A stretch of DNA of 64,000 nt. It comes from Manduca sexta. Taxonomy: Eukaryota; Arthropoda; Insecta; Lepidoptera; Sphingidae. Each line of letters opens with the position of its first letter. The first letter of the stretch is position 1. The position numbers were made by a program, and so were the translations under genes. Below are positions 12,503 through 24,365 of the stretch, one piece after another. The stretch covers positions 7,196,920 through 7,260,919 of the forward strand of contig NC_051129.1 of the NCBI RefSeq assembly GCF_014839805.1. The letters are read 5' to 3'. The notes under the pieces are model-generated. The model saw only the letters and a program-made list of their open reading frames with translations. It was not told the origin of the DNA and made no database searches.

Positions 12503-13345
12503 CTACATAAACGTCTCATGTGTACCTTTCTACAATTTTGACATTATACTGGGTAACAGTTTTAAATTTATGTGACATATTTTATTTTATATTGACTCAT
12601 TGAATTATCAATGTATAATAGACGACCGACCGATCATTTTGTTGCACCAGCCTTAAAATTTATAATCTTAATTATATTGACCAAGATCTGCGACAAAATA
12701 TGAAATGAAAATATTATGTTTGTAAATGTAGGCGTATGCACGCTGTACACTGACTGTTTCATAGTTTTTATAATTTTTTAGTATTATTGTTTTTTCGTTA
12801 GTTTTTAGTTATTGCTAAATACTTTTATGTGGATTTTCTCCGCAATTTTACGGTGATGTGCGTGTATTAGCTTATATAATTAATCAGACTTTGTATAGAA
12901 AAGACTTATTAAAAATATATATATATATATTTAATAACAATATTATAAATGAATAGACAATTGATGACAAAAAATAAAGCCCGGAGTTTCTTTCTGTCTT
13001 TCTTCTTCGGGTAGTCATCGCTTGGGTAGTTAGTGAGAAGGCTGGTGGGTTAGCTAGGTTAGGGGCTTTTTTATTGTCACTCACCGGTGAGGATCGCGAC
13101 GCGTTTCTCCCTTATTGCTTATTTAAAAATACATACATACATAATTTTATTTCTTCTTCCCTGCCAGCCCGAGCTGGCTTCTTTGTTACTAAGTATATTT
13201 TTCATTTATTTTATTGTCTTTGTTTATATAAGCTAATCTAATTAAGTAATAATTGAATATTCTCATGTACCTTGACTTATCATAAGTGCAACTATGTTCG
13301 CCTACGTGATGAATAAAGCATTTTTATTTTTTTTTTTTTTTTTAT
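10466..13345 (+). mobile_element. 5'-truncated Jockey-like non-LTR retrotransposon
   Basis: Contains the reverse-transcriptase region described at 10466-12502 and then about 840 bases of A/T-rich 3' untranslated sequence ending GATGAATAAAGCATTTTT plus a T-rich tail. There is no upstream ORF1 or endonuclease, so the copy is 5'-truncated, as is usual after incomplete target-primed reverse transcription. The left boundary is uncertain, since the first in-frame stop upstream is at 10462-10464. The 3' end is placed at the T-rich tail and is also uncertain. Confidence 0.8.
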
Positions 13346-13600
13346 ATTAATAATTGCGTTTTAGCGAAATTTTGCGTTTTAGTGAAGGTCTTTTAAACCT
13401 TTTCTACAGCAAAAATAATATAAGATTGTTGATTGGAAACATCTGCATATAATTTATTGTATCTATAATAACTATACTATATCGTCAAGTATATTGATTA
13501 ATAAATAAGTAGGGATATAAAGCGTACATTATATAAGATATTGCTTTTTGCAAATGTACCCTAATAACTTGTATTTAGAAAAAAAAATATAGAGTCATAT
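13346..13600. other. Short AT-rich spacer
   Basis: Nothing recognised between the LINE tail and the next SINE. Confidence 0.4.
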
Positions 13601-13602
13601 CG

Positions 13603-13850
13603 GTGTTTGCATCGGTTAGGAAAGTTGTATTGCTTGAGCGGTACGATCACCGCTCTGAAGTCCCGGATTCGATTCCTGGGTCGGGCAAAGTGATATTCGG
13701 TTTTACTGTTCAGTATCAAGGAATATAATAATCTGAAATCTGGAATTCGGGCCTGATGGCCAGAATCAAGGCATATGGTGAAAAGTGGCTGAAAAAGTTG
13801 CACTTTTGTGTATTCCTTCGGTGGTAAAGGCGGGAAGTATGTGTATTTTG
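13603..13850 (+). repeat. SINE family B, diverged
   Basis: The head is degraded, but the GATTCGATTCCTGGGTCGGG B-box, the GCAAAGTGATATT.GGTTTT segment and the TCTGGAATT segment are clear. The middle of the body is rearranged. Confidence 0.7.
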
Positions 13851-14007
13851 TAGAGTCATATCCTATAATATATTCGTGTACAGCTTCCGTAATACGACTC
13901 GGCCAGAATATGACTCTCTTAGAGAAAACCGATGTCATATGACAGTTTTTCATTGTAGTTCACGTTGTTAGTGAGAATTTCGGTTTGAAGTATCTCTAGT
14001 AATTAAA

Positions 14008-14115
14008 TGAAACGAAATGAAATAATTTATTTAAACCTGTAAAATGTTATATATTATTAAGATTCCGTCAATATTAACTCTACCACCAGTTCAGAAAGCA
14101 GTTCTCACCATGTTT
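14008..14115 (+). repeat. Interspersed repeat C
   Basis: Shares with 43118-43255 the run AAAATGTTATA.ATTATT.A, then GATTCCGTCAATATTAACTC and CAGTTC.GAAAGCAGTTC. The copy at 43118 runs further at its right end. Probably the end of a retroelement; family not identified. Confidence 0.65.
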
Positions 14116-14985
14116 AATGGCTGAAGCGCATTTACAATCTGTTCCTCTTATGGATACATGGATGTTTATAGGCATTGGAAATCGGATAACGTCCGGTGCT
14201 CCATTTTCTTATTCATCGATCTATGCTATAAAGAACGTTTTCCACCTCTTTTCTCATAGAAAAAATATTCTGTAACTTAATTAATATACTATTTATTACT
14301 ATATTTTATAAAAAATGACTTCATAAAATCATTTTGTTATATATCCATATAAATATCAAACCTTTTATTCAGCATCTTCGTCCCCACTTCGTCTCCCATG
14401 AGAGAAATCACGTTTCATTTGCCATGACTCCCTCAAACGTGATAATAAATATCTATTGTGTTAGAACTGTATAATACAACGTGTAAAATATTTTACATTG
14501 TTTTGAACAATGGTGTTTGAATTATCCCGATTATATTGAGGCAAAGGACTCGCAAGTCGCGCCCTGTTACGTAGGACCTAATGTAGACAATAAAATGTGT
14601 GGCCACACCGCTGCCTACCCCTGAAAAGTGAAGACTTGTGAGGCATATATGTATCTAAAATATTTTATTAGTACGGAAACCTCTAAAGTCCAATTTAACT
14701 AACCAGCGAGTTTGATTTTAACCGTTTTCTTCCAGCATATAAAGATCCCAATTTTATGATTTTTACTTATGTGAAGTCATGATTGGGTTTAAGTAATATC
14801 TCATTAATTTTTTTTGGTATAGTGTCATCGTGGATACTGTATACTGTAGTCTGTGCCCTAAATTTGATGTTCAAGTCGAGTAACCTTACTTATAGTTTTT
14901 TTTTGTTATTAGAGTTGCTCGGAATTTGTCCCTTGAGGGGTTAACGTCGGACAATATATGACGAAATAAAACAAATACATAATTA
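14116..14985. other. Intergenic stretch, nothing recognised
   Basis: No gene or clear repeat seen on either strand. Confidence 0.4.
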
Positions 14986-14989
14986 TTCC

Positions 14990-15118
14990 AGGCAGAGGTG
15001 TAACGAAGGCACCCACATTTTTCCAAGTGTGTTCCACTCAATGATGTTATCAAGGGCGTGCCTATCATCATATACTCGTATATCACATCTGACACAAAAT
15101 TGAAACTCCGGGTTGATA
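14990..15118 (-). repeat. SINE family B fragment, diverged
   Basis: The minus-strand match covers the 3' body (GGCACCCAC, TTCCAAGTGTGTTCC, the ATGATGTTATCA segment and CTCCGGGTTGAT). The head is absent. Confidence 0.65.
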
Positions 15119-15304
15119 CCTGTGTGAAGTTAGCAAGTGAGTTTAAAATATATATTTTTTTATATTGCCAAAGGATTGTACTAGGTTAGTACCGGATTGT
15201 ACCGTTTTTTATTTTGTTTGTACCTTATAGGGCTAAGAGATATGGTGTACTGAAAGTTTTGTCAATCAACGCCTTGAGTATAGTAACATAAACTCGCGGC
15301 ATTT

Positions 15305-17820
15305 GCAAACCAAGCATCATTTTAATGATTTTATAACTAAATATAATGAAGGAATACGTCTCTCAGTGGTAAAATACCTCTCTAACATGGTACAATCCGA
15401 AATGAGGAATACACACGACGGAAATGCACGAAATTCGTAGAAAATTATTATTTATAAATAAAGTACGGCCATTTTCAAATAAATAATCATTGTGATGATT
15501 TTATAGCTGAAAATGATTGACGAATACCTCTTTCAGAGGTACAATCCCTCTCTAACAGAGTACAATCCGAAATGAGGGAATACACACGACGGAAATGCAC
15601 GAAATTCGTAGAAAATTATTATTTATAAATAAAGTACGGCCATTTTCAAATAAATAATCATTGAGATGATTTTATAGCTGAAAATGATTGACGAATACCT
15701 CTTTCAGAGGTACAATCCCTCTCTAACAGAGTACAATCCGAAATGAGGGAGTACAAACGACGGAAATGCACGAAGTTCGTAGAAATTTATTATTTTTTTC
15801 CAAGTACGGCCATTTTAGAAAAATCACCATTCTGATGATTTTATAGCTGAATATGATGAACGAATACGTCCTTCAGAGGTACAATCCCTCTCTAACAGAG
15901 TACAATCCGAAATGAAGGAGTACAAACGACGGAAATGCACGAATTTCGTAGAAAATTATTATTTTTTTCCAAGTACGGCCATTTTTAAAAAAATCACCAT
16001 TGTAATGATTTTATAGATTAATGTGATGAACGAATACGTCCTTCAAAGGTACAATCCCTCTCTAATAGAGTGCAATCGGAAATGAGGGAGTACAAACGAT
16101 GGAAATGCACGAAATTGGTAGAAAATTATTATTTATAAATAAAGTATGGCCATTTTCAAATTAATAATCATTGTGATGATTTTATAGCTGAATATGATGG
16201 ACGAATACGTTACGGCCATTTTCAAATAAATAATCATTGTGATGATTTTATAGCTGAAAATGATTGACGAATACCTCTTTCAGAGGTACAATCCCTCTCT
16301 AACAGAGTACAATCCGAAACGAGGGAGTACAAACGACGGAAATGCACGAAATTCGTAGAAAATTATTATTTATAAATAAAGCACGGCCATTTTCAAATAA
16401 ATAATCATTGTGATGATTTTATAGCTGAAAATGATTGACGAATACGTCTGTCAGAGGTACAATCCCTCTCTAACAGAGTACAATCCGAAATGAGGGAGTA
16501 CAAACGATGGAAATGCACGAAATTGGTAGAAAATTATTATTTATAAATAAAGCTCGGCCATTTTCAAAAAAATAATCATTGTGATGATTTTATAGCTGAA
16601 AATGATTGACGAATACGTCTGTCAGAGGTACAATCCCTCTCTAACAGAGTACAATCCGAAATGAGGGAGTACAAACGATGGAAATGCACGAAATTGGTAG
16701 AAAATTATTATTTTTTTCCAAGTACGGCCATTTTTAGAAAAATCACCATTCTGATGATTTTATAGCTGAATATGATGGACGAATACGTCACTCAGAGGTA
16801 CAATCCCTCTCTTACAGAGTACAATCCGAAATGAGGAGTACAAACGACGGAAATGCACGAAAATTCGTAGAAAATTTTTATTTATAAATAAAAGTACGGC
16901 CATTTTTAAAAAAATAATCATTGTGATGATTTTATAGCTGACAATGATTGACGAATACCTCTTTCAGAGGTACAATCCCTCTCTAACATGGTACAATCCG
17001 AAATGAGGGAGTACAAACGACGGAAATGCACGAAATTCGTAGAAAATTTTTATTTATAAATAAAGCTCGGCCATTTTCAAAAAAATAATCATTGTGATGA
17101 TTTTATAGCTGATAATGATTGACGAATACCTCTTTCAGAGGTACAATCCCTCTCTTACAGAGTACAATCCGAAATGAGGGAGTACAAACGACGGAAATGC
17201 ACGAAATTCGTAGAAAATTTTTATTTATAAATAAAGCTCGGCCATTTTCAAAAAAATAATCATTGTGATGATTTTATAGCTGAAAATGATTGACGAATAC
17301 GTCACTCAGAGGTACAATCCCTCTCTAACAGAGTACAATCCGAAATGAGGGAGTACAAACGACGGAAATGCACGAAATTCGTAGAAAATTTTTATTTTTT
17401 TCCAAGTACGGCCATTTTTAGAAAAATCACAGGGAGTACAAACGACGAAAATGCACGAAATTGGTAGAAAATTATTATTTATAAATAAAGTACGGCCATT
17501 TTCAAATAAATAATCATTGTGATGATTTTATAGCTGAAAATGATGGACGAATACGTCACTTAGAGGTACAATCCCTCTCTTACAGGTACAATCCGAAATG
17601 AAGGAGTACAAACGACGAAATACGAAATTCGTAGAAAATTTTTATTTATAAAGTAAAGCTCGGCCATTTTCAAAAAAATAATCATTGTGATGATTTTATA
17701 GCTGAAAAATGATTGACGAATACGTCTTTCAGTTACAATCCCTCTCTAACAGAGTACAATCGAAATGAGGGAGTACAAACGACGGAAATGCACGAAATTG
17801 GTAGAAAATTATTATTTATT
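15305..17820 (+). repeat. Satellite array, 171-bp monomer, about 15 units
   Basis: The marker GATGATTTTATAG recurs at 15494, 15665, 15834, 16004 (variant), 16175, 16241, 16412, 16583, 16753, 16925, 17096, 17267, 17521 and 17689, mostly 169-172 bases apart. One shortened interval (66 bases) and one of 254 bases are deletion junctions. A diverged first unit starts near 15305. Two linker types occur: one with ATTTATAAATAAAGTACGGC and one with ATTTTTTTCCAAGTACGGCC. Each unit carries CCTCTTTCAGAGG and CTCTAACAGAG hairpins and a direct GTACAATCC repeat. The array runs into the N gap, so its real length is probably greater. Confidence 0.95.
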
Positions 17821-18320
17821 NNNNNNNNNNNNNNNNNNNNNNNNNNNNNNNNNNNNNNNNNNNNNNNNNNNNNNNNNNNNNNNNNNNNNNNNNNNNNNNN
17901 NNNNNNNNNNNNNNNNNNNNNNNNNNNNNNNNNNNNNNNNNNNNNNNNNNNNNNNNNNNNNNNNNNNNNNNNNNNNNNNNNNNNNNNNNNNNNNNNNNNN
18001 NNNNNNNNNNNNNNNNNNNNNNNNNNNNNNNNNNNNNNNNNNNNNNNNNNNNNNNNNNNNNNNNNNNNNNNNNNNNNNNNNNNNNNNNNNNNNNNNNNNN
18101 NNNNNNNNNNNNNNNNNNNNNNNNNNNNNNNNNNNNNNNNNNNNNNNNNNNNNNNNNNNNNNNNNNNNNNNNNNNNNNNNNNNNNNNNNNNNNNNNNNNN
18201 NNNNNNNNNNNNNNNNNNNNNNNNNNNNNNNNNNNNNNNNNNNNNNNNNNNNNNNNNNNNNNNNNNNNNNNNNNNNNNNNNNNNNNNNNNNNNNNNNNNN
18301 NNNNNNNNNNNNNNNNNNNN
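17821..18320. other. Assembly gap, exactly 500 N
   Basis: The gap starts inside a satellite monomer and ends in unrelated unique sequence. This fits an unresolved tandem array. Confidence 0.98.
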
Positions 18321-18422
18321 CTGGGGTTGCGTTTTTAGAGGACGCAATTTTATTTTTGAGAGTGTAGGGGTCAGTCTAAAGCTAAAACCAAGTTTGTGGG
18401 GTCGCACGGCCGCCATCTTGAA

Positions 18423-19308
18423 AATAGGGGTTGAAATGGTTTTACGATGTATCTTTTAAACTATTTATCTGACAAAAAAAATGTATAAACATTTTTTGTT
18501 GCAAATTAAATTCTCTACAACTTTGGTCTAGTAACTTTTGTCGTAGAACTATAAATAAAAAAGTTATAAGCGAAAATGTTAAGAAATTCAATGTTAAGCA
18601 ATGTCCATTTGCAACGTCATCAGAACGTGTGTTTATAAGGGTTCATAATACTTTTTTTTGTACTCTCATTAATACCCAAATACCCAAGGGACCATTAGGG
18701 AACAAAAGAACATCTGCCTGCTATTATTATTATTATTTCTAACCTCTCTTATTGTAAGAATAGCTGATAATATTGTGTTGAAGTTGTCGTAAGTAAGTTT
18801 TTATTAGCATTTTGACTTTTAAAAAGTCTTTTAAAAGTCAAAATGCTAATAAAAGTAGTTTTCACTAAAGTTAAAATCGTGTCTAAAATCATTCGAAATC
18901 GTCTTCACAATTAAAAACAGAATAAAATACATCCGTACGTACAGTAATATGTAGCACAACTAAAGATATAAGTTGAACGACAACTTCAACACAATATTAT
19001 CAACTATTCTTACAATAAGAGAGGTTAGAAATAATAATAGCAGGCAGATGTTCTTTTGTTCCCTAATGGTCCCTTGGGTATTTGGGTATTAATGAGAGTA
19101 TAAAAAAAGTATTATGAACCTTATAAATACACGTTCTGATGACGTATGCAAACATTTAACGATTGAATTTCTAACATTTCGCAAATAACTTTTTATTTAT
19201 AGTTCTACGACAAAAGTTACTAGACAAAGTTATAAGAATTAATTTCGTAATTTGTACATTTTGTCAGATAAATTTTAGAATACATCGTAATAACCATTTC
19301 AACCTATT
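18423..19308. repeat. Large imperfect inverted repeat (fold-back element)
   Basis: The left arm (18423-18790) and right arm (18977-19308) are reverse complements over their whole length with small indels. Outer ends are AATAGG..TTGAAATGG and CCATTTCAACCTATT; inner ends are GTTGAAGTTGTCGT and ACGACAACTTCAAC. The 186-base spacer holds a second, perfect hairpin (18799-18820 pairing with 18833-18854). There is no coding capacity. It could be a fold-back or MITE-type DNA transposon; no family is recognised. Confidence 0.85.
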
Positions 19309-20135
19309 AATCCGGCTATAAAAAAGGCAAAAATATATTTAAATTTCAAAAAAATAAAAATTAAACTTAAAACGCAAGGTAAGGCCTAAAAAATGTAACA
19401 TTTCAATGGACTATTCATGGATAAAAAAAATTAAGTTACAACTACCAATTAGGTATTGTATAGTGTTTTTAATATTAAGCGATCGTAATTATTCAAAATA
19501 AAAAAATATACTAAAGTGAGACCCTGTTAGACCTAATTAGACCCTATTTCTAAGTCTGTGCATACTCTTATCCTTCCGTAGATTTAATCGTTCCGTGTAG
19601 TGTGTACCGTATATTTCTTGGATATAAACTTATACATCCGTAAATGTATCATTCGCTTAATATGTTATTGTACCTTGTATGGCAAGCTCAATGATTTCTC
19701 TGAGAATGATAGAACCTTCCAAAGGAAGTTCAGGCAAACGTATCTACAAACGACGTGGATCGTTATTGCGTAAAATCGGCAATTCAATTAATGTCCAAAT
19801 CAGCCAAATGCAGTGGTCTGTGTTCCGCGGAATGTCGTTAACTACGAGTTTTAGACCTTCTATCTATAAATAATAGATTTAATATTCGACTATTACTTAT
19901 TTATATAGTACAAATACAGTGTTTTAATGTAGATCAAATATTATATAAACCTTCATAAAATTTATTGTATTATTCACCTTTACTAATTGGATTTAGTAAG
20001 CAATGATCGTTGATGTCAATTAATGTTATCAATATTCAAATCAAATTAATTAATTGATTGAAGTAATTTGAACACTTATTATCTATAAATATGATTGCCT
20101 TATTTGAAGCCTATGTAGAATATTTATTAATAATC
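19309..20135. other. AT-rich stretch, no gene supported
   Basis: The open frame at 19679-19873 (64 codons) is isolated and shows no recognisable domain or promoter. Nothing else seen. Confidence 0.4.
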
Positions 20136-20140
20136 ATAAT

Positions 20141-20398
20141 CACTGCCTCGGTGGCGTAGTTGTATTACGGTACAACTGCAGTGCTGAGGTCTCGGGTTCC
20201 ATCCCCGGGTCAGGCAAATTGATATTGGATTTTTCTACTCAGTATCAGCCCGGAGTCTGAAATTTGTACCCGGTATGTTGTTAGGCTCGAACCCAATCAC
20301 ATCATGGGACGAAATACACAAAGCAGAAAGTGGGAGTATCAGTTGCGCCTCTGCCTACCCAATCGGGAATAAAAGACGTGAGTGCGTGTGCAAGTGTT
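20141..20398 (+). repeat. tRNA-derived SINE, family B
   Basis: Complete from the head GCCTCGGTGGCGTAGTTGTA through the body with ATCACATCATGGGACGAAAT to the tail near AAAAGACGTGAGTG. The B-box GGTTCCATCCCCG is slightly altered. Confidence 0.85.
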
Positions 20399-20399
20399 T

Positions 20400-21370
20400 G
20401 TCATAATCAGATCCATATAGGAGCATAGAATCTATAACGTCATCTATAACGTCACAACAGTAACGATTTTGTACAACGTCGTCGGTACATAATAAAACTA
20501 CTTCAAACCGTCATTATCCTAATTTGATTTCCAGTATATTTTACAGTGAATATTAAATTAAAATTACCATGCACAAAATTACATTAATCAGTCTCTCATG
20601 CTCTAATTTTATAGAATGTCATTATTTATGGTCGTGATGCTTCGTCTCGAATGTGAGCGTTAGTCTCGGCAAGAAGAGTCCTTTAGTGTATTTCTACCGG
20701 AAAGCGACCCGTAGTACTGAAAAAGTGTAATAATTTGCACACTTTAAAATCTATTCTATTTATAAATTATTATGTTTCATGATCATTGGCAAAGTTCTAG
20801 CATGCCGGACTTTGTGATGAAAAGTTATATGCTATTTCGATGCTGTTTATTTACATTTTATAATTGTCATTTATCATAGATACCCATATTGTCATCTTGT
20901 CATTAATTTGTATTAAAATACATTCGTATCTCGCTAAATCGATAGAATTTCATAAATTGATTCCAGGGAATCGCTAGACATGTAAAGAAAAAAAAGACTC
21001 ATGAACAAAACTTTTATAAAGTTTTTCGAATGAAAATGATAAGATTCTTCTTAATACGAAGCTCGTACTTTTTACATAGTCTGTACAACCATCAACATTC
21101 TATGGTAAGTAAAGTAAAATGCATTCGTAGTATTCAATATTAACGTTACGAAACAATTTATGATATGACTTGAGTGCAATAATAAAAATTAAAGCAGCTC
21201 ACATGTTAAGTAGGGGTACTAAATTATATAATGCTACTATGAATGGTCAGTCGTATGACATATTCGGCAACCGATGGTGTCTGTGTTGACACCTAATTGA
21301 GCATGCGTATGTCCTGCCTAAGGAAAGTGAAACTATCATCGACGAACAAAGACGTAATGCTTGCAACAGT
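20400..21370. other. Intergenic, upstream flank of the next gene
   Basis: No coding signal. A local ATCTATAACGTCATCTATAA direct repeat lies near 20430. The last 100 bases hold the promoter of the gene at 21455. Confidence 0.4.
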
Positions 21371-21376
21371 ATGAAC

Positions 21377-21412
21377 TATATAACCTGTAAGTGACACACT
21401 CATCCATACACA
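21377..21412 (+). promoter_or_regulatory. TATA box of the 21455 gene
   Basis: TATATAA at 21377-21383, with an ACTCATCC initiator-like site about 30 bases on (near 21408) and the ATG 78 bases downstream of the TATA box. Confidence 0.55.
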
Positions 21413-21454
21413 TCGACTTTGATACTCGACTAATCAAGTCGGAACACAAACAAC

Positions 21455-22296
21455 ATGTCAGCACTAAGATTAGTAAGTATCATCCAGATCGTGCATATAT
21501 TAATAAACAAATCCGAATTGTTTAATTAAATCATATTTTTCTTTAACAGGTCATTTTCACCACCGCCATCATAGCTGGTTGCAACGCCAGCGGATTTGGT
21601 CACATAGTGCCGGCTGCAGTCAAATCGTTTCCTATTGTCCGATATGCTCCTTTCTATAACTTCCCTGGAGTTGTGAGGTCAATACATGCCGTAGCACCAG
21701 CAGTTGCACCGGCGCCAGTCCTACCAGCTCCATTACCAGCGAGGTTCATACCAGCACCAGTAGCCCCAGCACCAATCCTGCCTGCTCCGGCCCCTATATT
21801 CCCGGCACCAGCACCTGTCCTGCCGGCTCCAGTACCAGCTCCGGTACCATTCGCGCCTGCCTTTGCTCCAGCTGTGGCACCTGCCTTCGCACCACCAGTA
21901 GCGCCTGCTTTTGCACCAGCGGTAACACCAGCCTTCGCTCCACCTGTCGCGCCTGCCTTCGCTCCAGCACCATTTTTTGCACCTGCCCTCCCGAAGTTAG
22001 CTCCTGCTGTGCCTGTACTGCCTAGGTTAGCTCCTGCTCTGCCAGTGTTGCCTAGATTAGCTCCTGCTGTGCCTGCTTTCCCGGCCCCGTTGTTTGCTCG
22101 TGCAGTTCCTGCTTTACCTGCGGCTCCGTTCGCACCGATCATAAGGCCCGTGGCCCCGGCGCTGCCTGCAGTCGCCCCGGCGTTACCAGCCCCAGTATTC
22201 CCTCCAGCTCCATTTGCAGTAACAAGAGCTCTACCTTACGGTATTGCACCATACGCGCCCCTAGCGCCTATTGTCAAACAAGTTGCGTGGAAATGA
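21455..22296 (+). CDS. Pro/Ala-rich low-complexity secreted protein
   Basis: Two exons: 21455-21472 (MSALRL, then GTAAGT) and 21550-22296 (after a TTTAACAG acceptor), giving 254 residues. The joined start MSALRL-VIFTTAIIAGCNASG is a signal peptide. The rest is built of APAPVLPAP, PAFAPAVAPAFAPPV and LPRLAPAVPVLPRLAPALP type repeats, roughly half Pro plus Ala, with no acidic residues and few basic ones. This composition is typical of insect low-complexity cuticle or extracellular structural proteins. No chitin-binding motif, dibasic site or SHQSR motif is present, unlike the genes to the right. The exon-1 length of exactly 18 bases matches the genes at 538, 24852 and 27581. Confidence 0.85.
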
Positions 22297-22299
22297 TCT

Positions 22300-23035
22300 A
22301 GTCAAATAATTTAGAAACAAATATAGCATAGAATTGTTACTGTTAGTGTTGACTTGTTGTATATAATATGTTAAGGCTGTTTTATACGAAATTGATAAAT
22401 ATTTTATAAAAAAAAATGTTTTTTATTTTTCTCCTTATTCATTAAAATGAAAATATTATTACTGAAATGAATGCATATAAAACGCAATATACATAATGTA
22501 ATGACGCATTATAATACATACTATTATGCCTTATCTAATAATAGAAGCTGTATTAAAATAATTATAAAAAAAAATGATATTACAATGAAAATCTACTCAG
22601 CTATATTTTAGAACAAAAGTACAAAAAGTGAAAACGATGACTAAATACTAAAATGCAATGCAAATGTTTAGATGTTTGGTAACTATTTTTTTATCGAATG
22701 GTATTATAGCGTAATCGTAATAAGTATCGTAAAGATTAATAAAACATTATTTAATAATATTTAAAAATCACCGAAAAGAAATATTTTAAGAAGAAGATTA
22801 AGTTACACAACCTAATAAGATATAGATTAAACATGTCAGTCACACATTTTATTCTCTATAAAGCAGGCAAATATGCAACATTATATAAGCTTATCGCGCT
22901 ATTATTGAACACTTATTCAATTCCAATCCTTAGCAAATCGAATGAGATTTTCGAAATTGAAAAATACAAGATTATTAATTGCCAAACTTAAGTACCGAAC
23001 ATATCAATAGTACTGGTTGGGCGTGGCCAATATAG
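22300..23035. other. AT-rich 3' flank, nothing recognised
   Basis: A possible polyadenylation region (AT-rich, ending in a T-run) lies near 22395-22430. No gene or clear repeat beyond it. Confidence 0.4.
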
Positions 23036-23039
23036 CATA

Positions 23040-23300
23040 TAGTCTAACCAACAAGAAAAAATTAAAAAAGGTGAAGGTGAAGGCCCAGGCACAGCAAGGC
23101 CGAGCAGGCACTACCTACGATGTCCCATCAAGCGAGGAGAGCAAGGGCTACTAGGTAATACTGAGCAAAATTACTCACCGATCTTGCAGCCAAAGTCATG
23201 AGGTGCACACCGCAAAGGAGGTCCGGGATGCCAGGCGATGCTCCGGTTGCCATCCACGGTCGAAGAGGCAGGATAAAGTGCGAGGATCGATGAGGGAGGG
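23040..23300 (-). repeat. GC-rich repeat-like block of unknown family
   Basis: An isolated block of about 260 bases, much richer in GC than its surroundings, with no open frame and no promoter. A short A-rich run at its left edge (23049-23071) would be the 3' tail of a minus-strand retroelement. Its composition suggests an inserted retroelement end or SINE, but I do not recognise the family. Confidence 0.4.
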
Positions 23301-24050
23301 ATGAAAATTTAAGAGGGAATTAAGAATAATGTGTATAATAGGAATATGGAAAAATTAGTGACGTAAAGAATTTTTAGTAATAATGACATGTATATGCCCG
23401 ATTCAAACAATATAACAGCCAATATTACGACAAAAAATGCGGCATCTCCTAAGCTAAAAAAGATCGAATGAGTAATTCTACGCAGACCTTACCTTCGACT
23501 ATAGCTCACGTTGAGAAGACACAAAGCGGCTCAACCAGTTACCATCCCCAGCATGCTATCAAAAAACAAATTCATCGTATATAATGTGGTATTTAAAATG
23601 TATTTGTCTATAGAAATTATATTTGTATTGATCTTGACCTAAAGTACGAATCTATTCGCTATTAGAAATAAAATTCTATTCGATGTATACAAGAATTGTT
23701 TTGACGTCACGTTACAATAAAAACAACCAAACCACACTAGGACTTCCGCTACCGTGTATTGTGGGCTTCGCATCAAACGTTTTAAATTTGATCGATATAA
23801 ATTATCAAAAGAAAAAAGACAACAGACCTAAGTCAATAACACCCATATATCATTTGTTTTTGTTTTAAATCCTTGTAATTACTCAATAATAATCAATTAT
23901 AATAAAAAAGTAAGTATTACATTAAAGAAGTTCATGTATAAAAATGCCTAAGTCGCATTTTACGTCAATAGGTATGAGCGTTATGTCGGCGCGTTTGAAA
24001 ACTATAATTACCTTTATAATAAATCTAATAAATCCGATACAAATATATTC
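23301..24050. other. Intergenic stretch, nothing recognised
   Basis: Open frames at 23683 and 23944 are short, start in AT-rich sequence and show no domains. Confidence 0.4.
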
Positions 24051-24053
24051 CTG

Positions 24054-24365
24054 TTCTTATCCACACCTTTTTTTTTTTTTTGGTTTCGCAGAGAAAGTCC
24101 CTTATTACTACCGCCCAGCCTTCGTGGGGGGTGACTGAGCGGTTATGCTGGGGAAACCGTGCCTTACGGCCCGGAGTTGAGCCGCCCGGATTTGATGACG
24201 ACCTTCGGGCGGCCGCCGGGCCGAGTCCCTATGTACATACAACTAACCTACGCACGGCCTACCAGCTAAAACTCTGCGGTGGCCCTCTTCGGCGCATTAG
24301 GAACGGCTGCGGGCTTCCTCTGACGGAGTTGTCTAAGTCTTCGTCCCCAATTCTTATCCACACCT
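24054..24365 (-). mobile_element. Short retroelement copy with poly(A) tail and target-site duplication
   Basis: The direct repeat TTCTTATCCACACCT occurs at 24054-24068 and again at 24351-24365. Directly inside the left copy is a run of T (the poly(A) tail of a minus-strand element), followed by a GC-rich body up to 24350. This is the classic signature of target-primed reverse transcription. The body (about 280 bases) has no useful open frame. It is a SINE or the 3' end of a truncated LINE; family not recognised. Confidence 0.85.

Noticed and set aside
15305..17820. Regularly spaced repeats considered as a CRISPR-like array
   Set aside because: Unit is 171 bases with all parts repeated, no unique spacers, and the genome is clearly eukaryotic.
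17713..18459. Long open frames running through the second N gap
   Set aside because: Made of N plus satellite sequence, with no coding evidence.
19679..19873. 64-codon open frame MASSMISLRMIEPSKGSSG...
   Set aside because: Isolated, short, no domain, no promoter or polyadenylation signal in the expected place.
21654..22142. Gly/Ala-rich open frame on the minus strand
   Set aside because: Shadow of the Pro/Ala-rich gene at 21455-22296; Ala and Pro codons read backwards give Gly/Ala.
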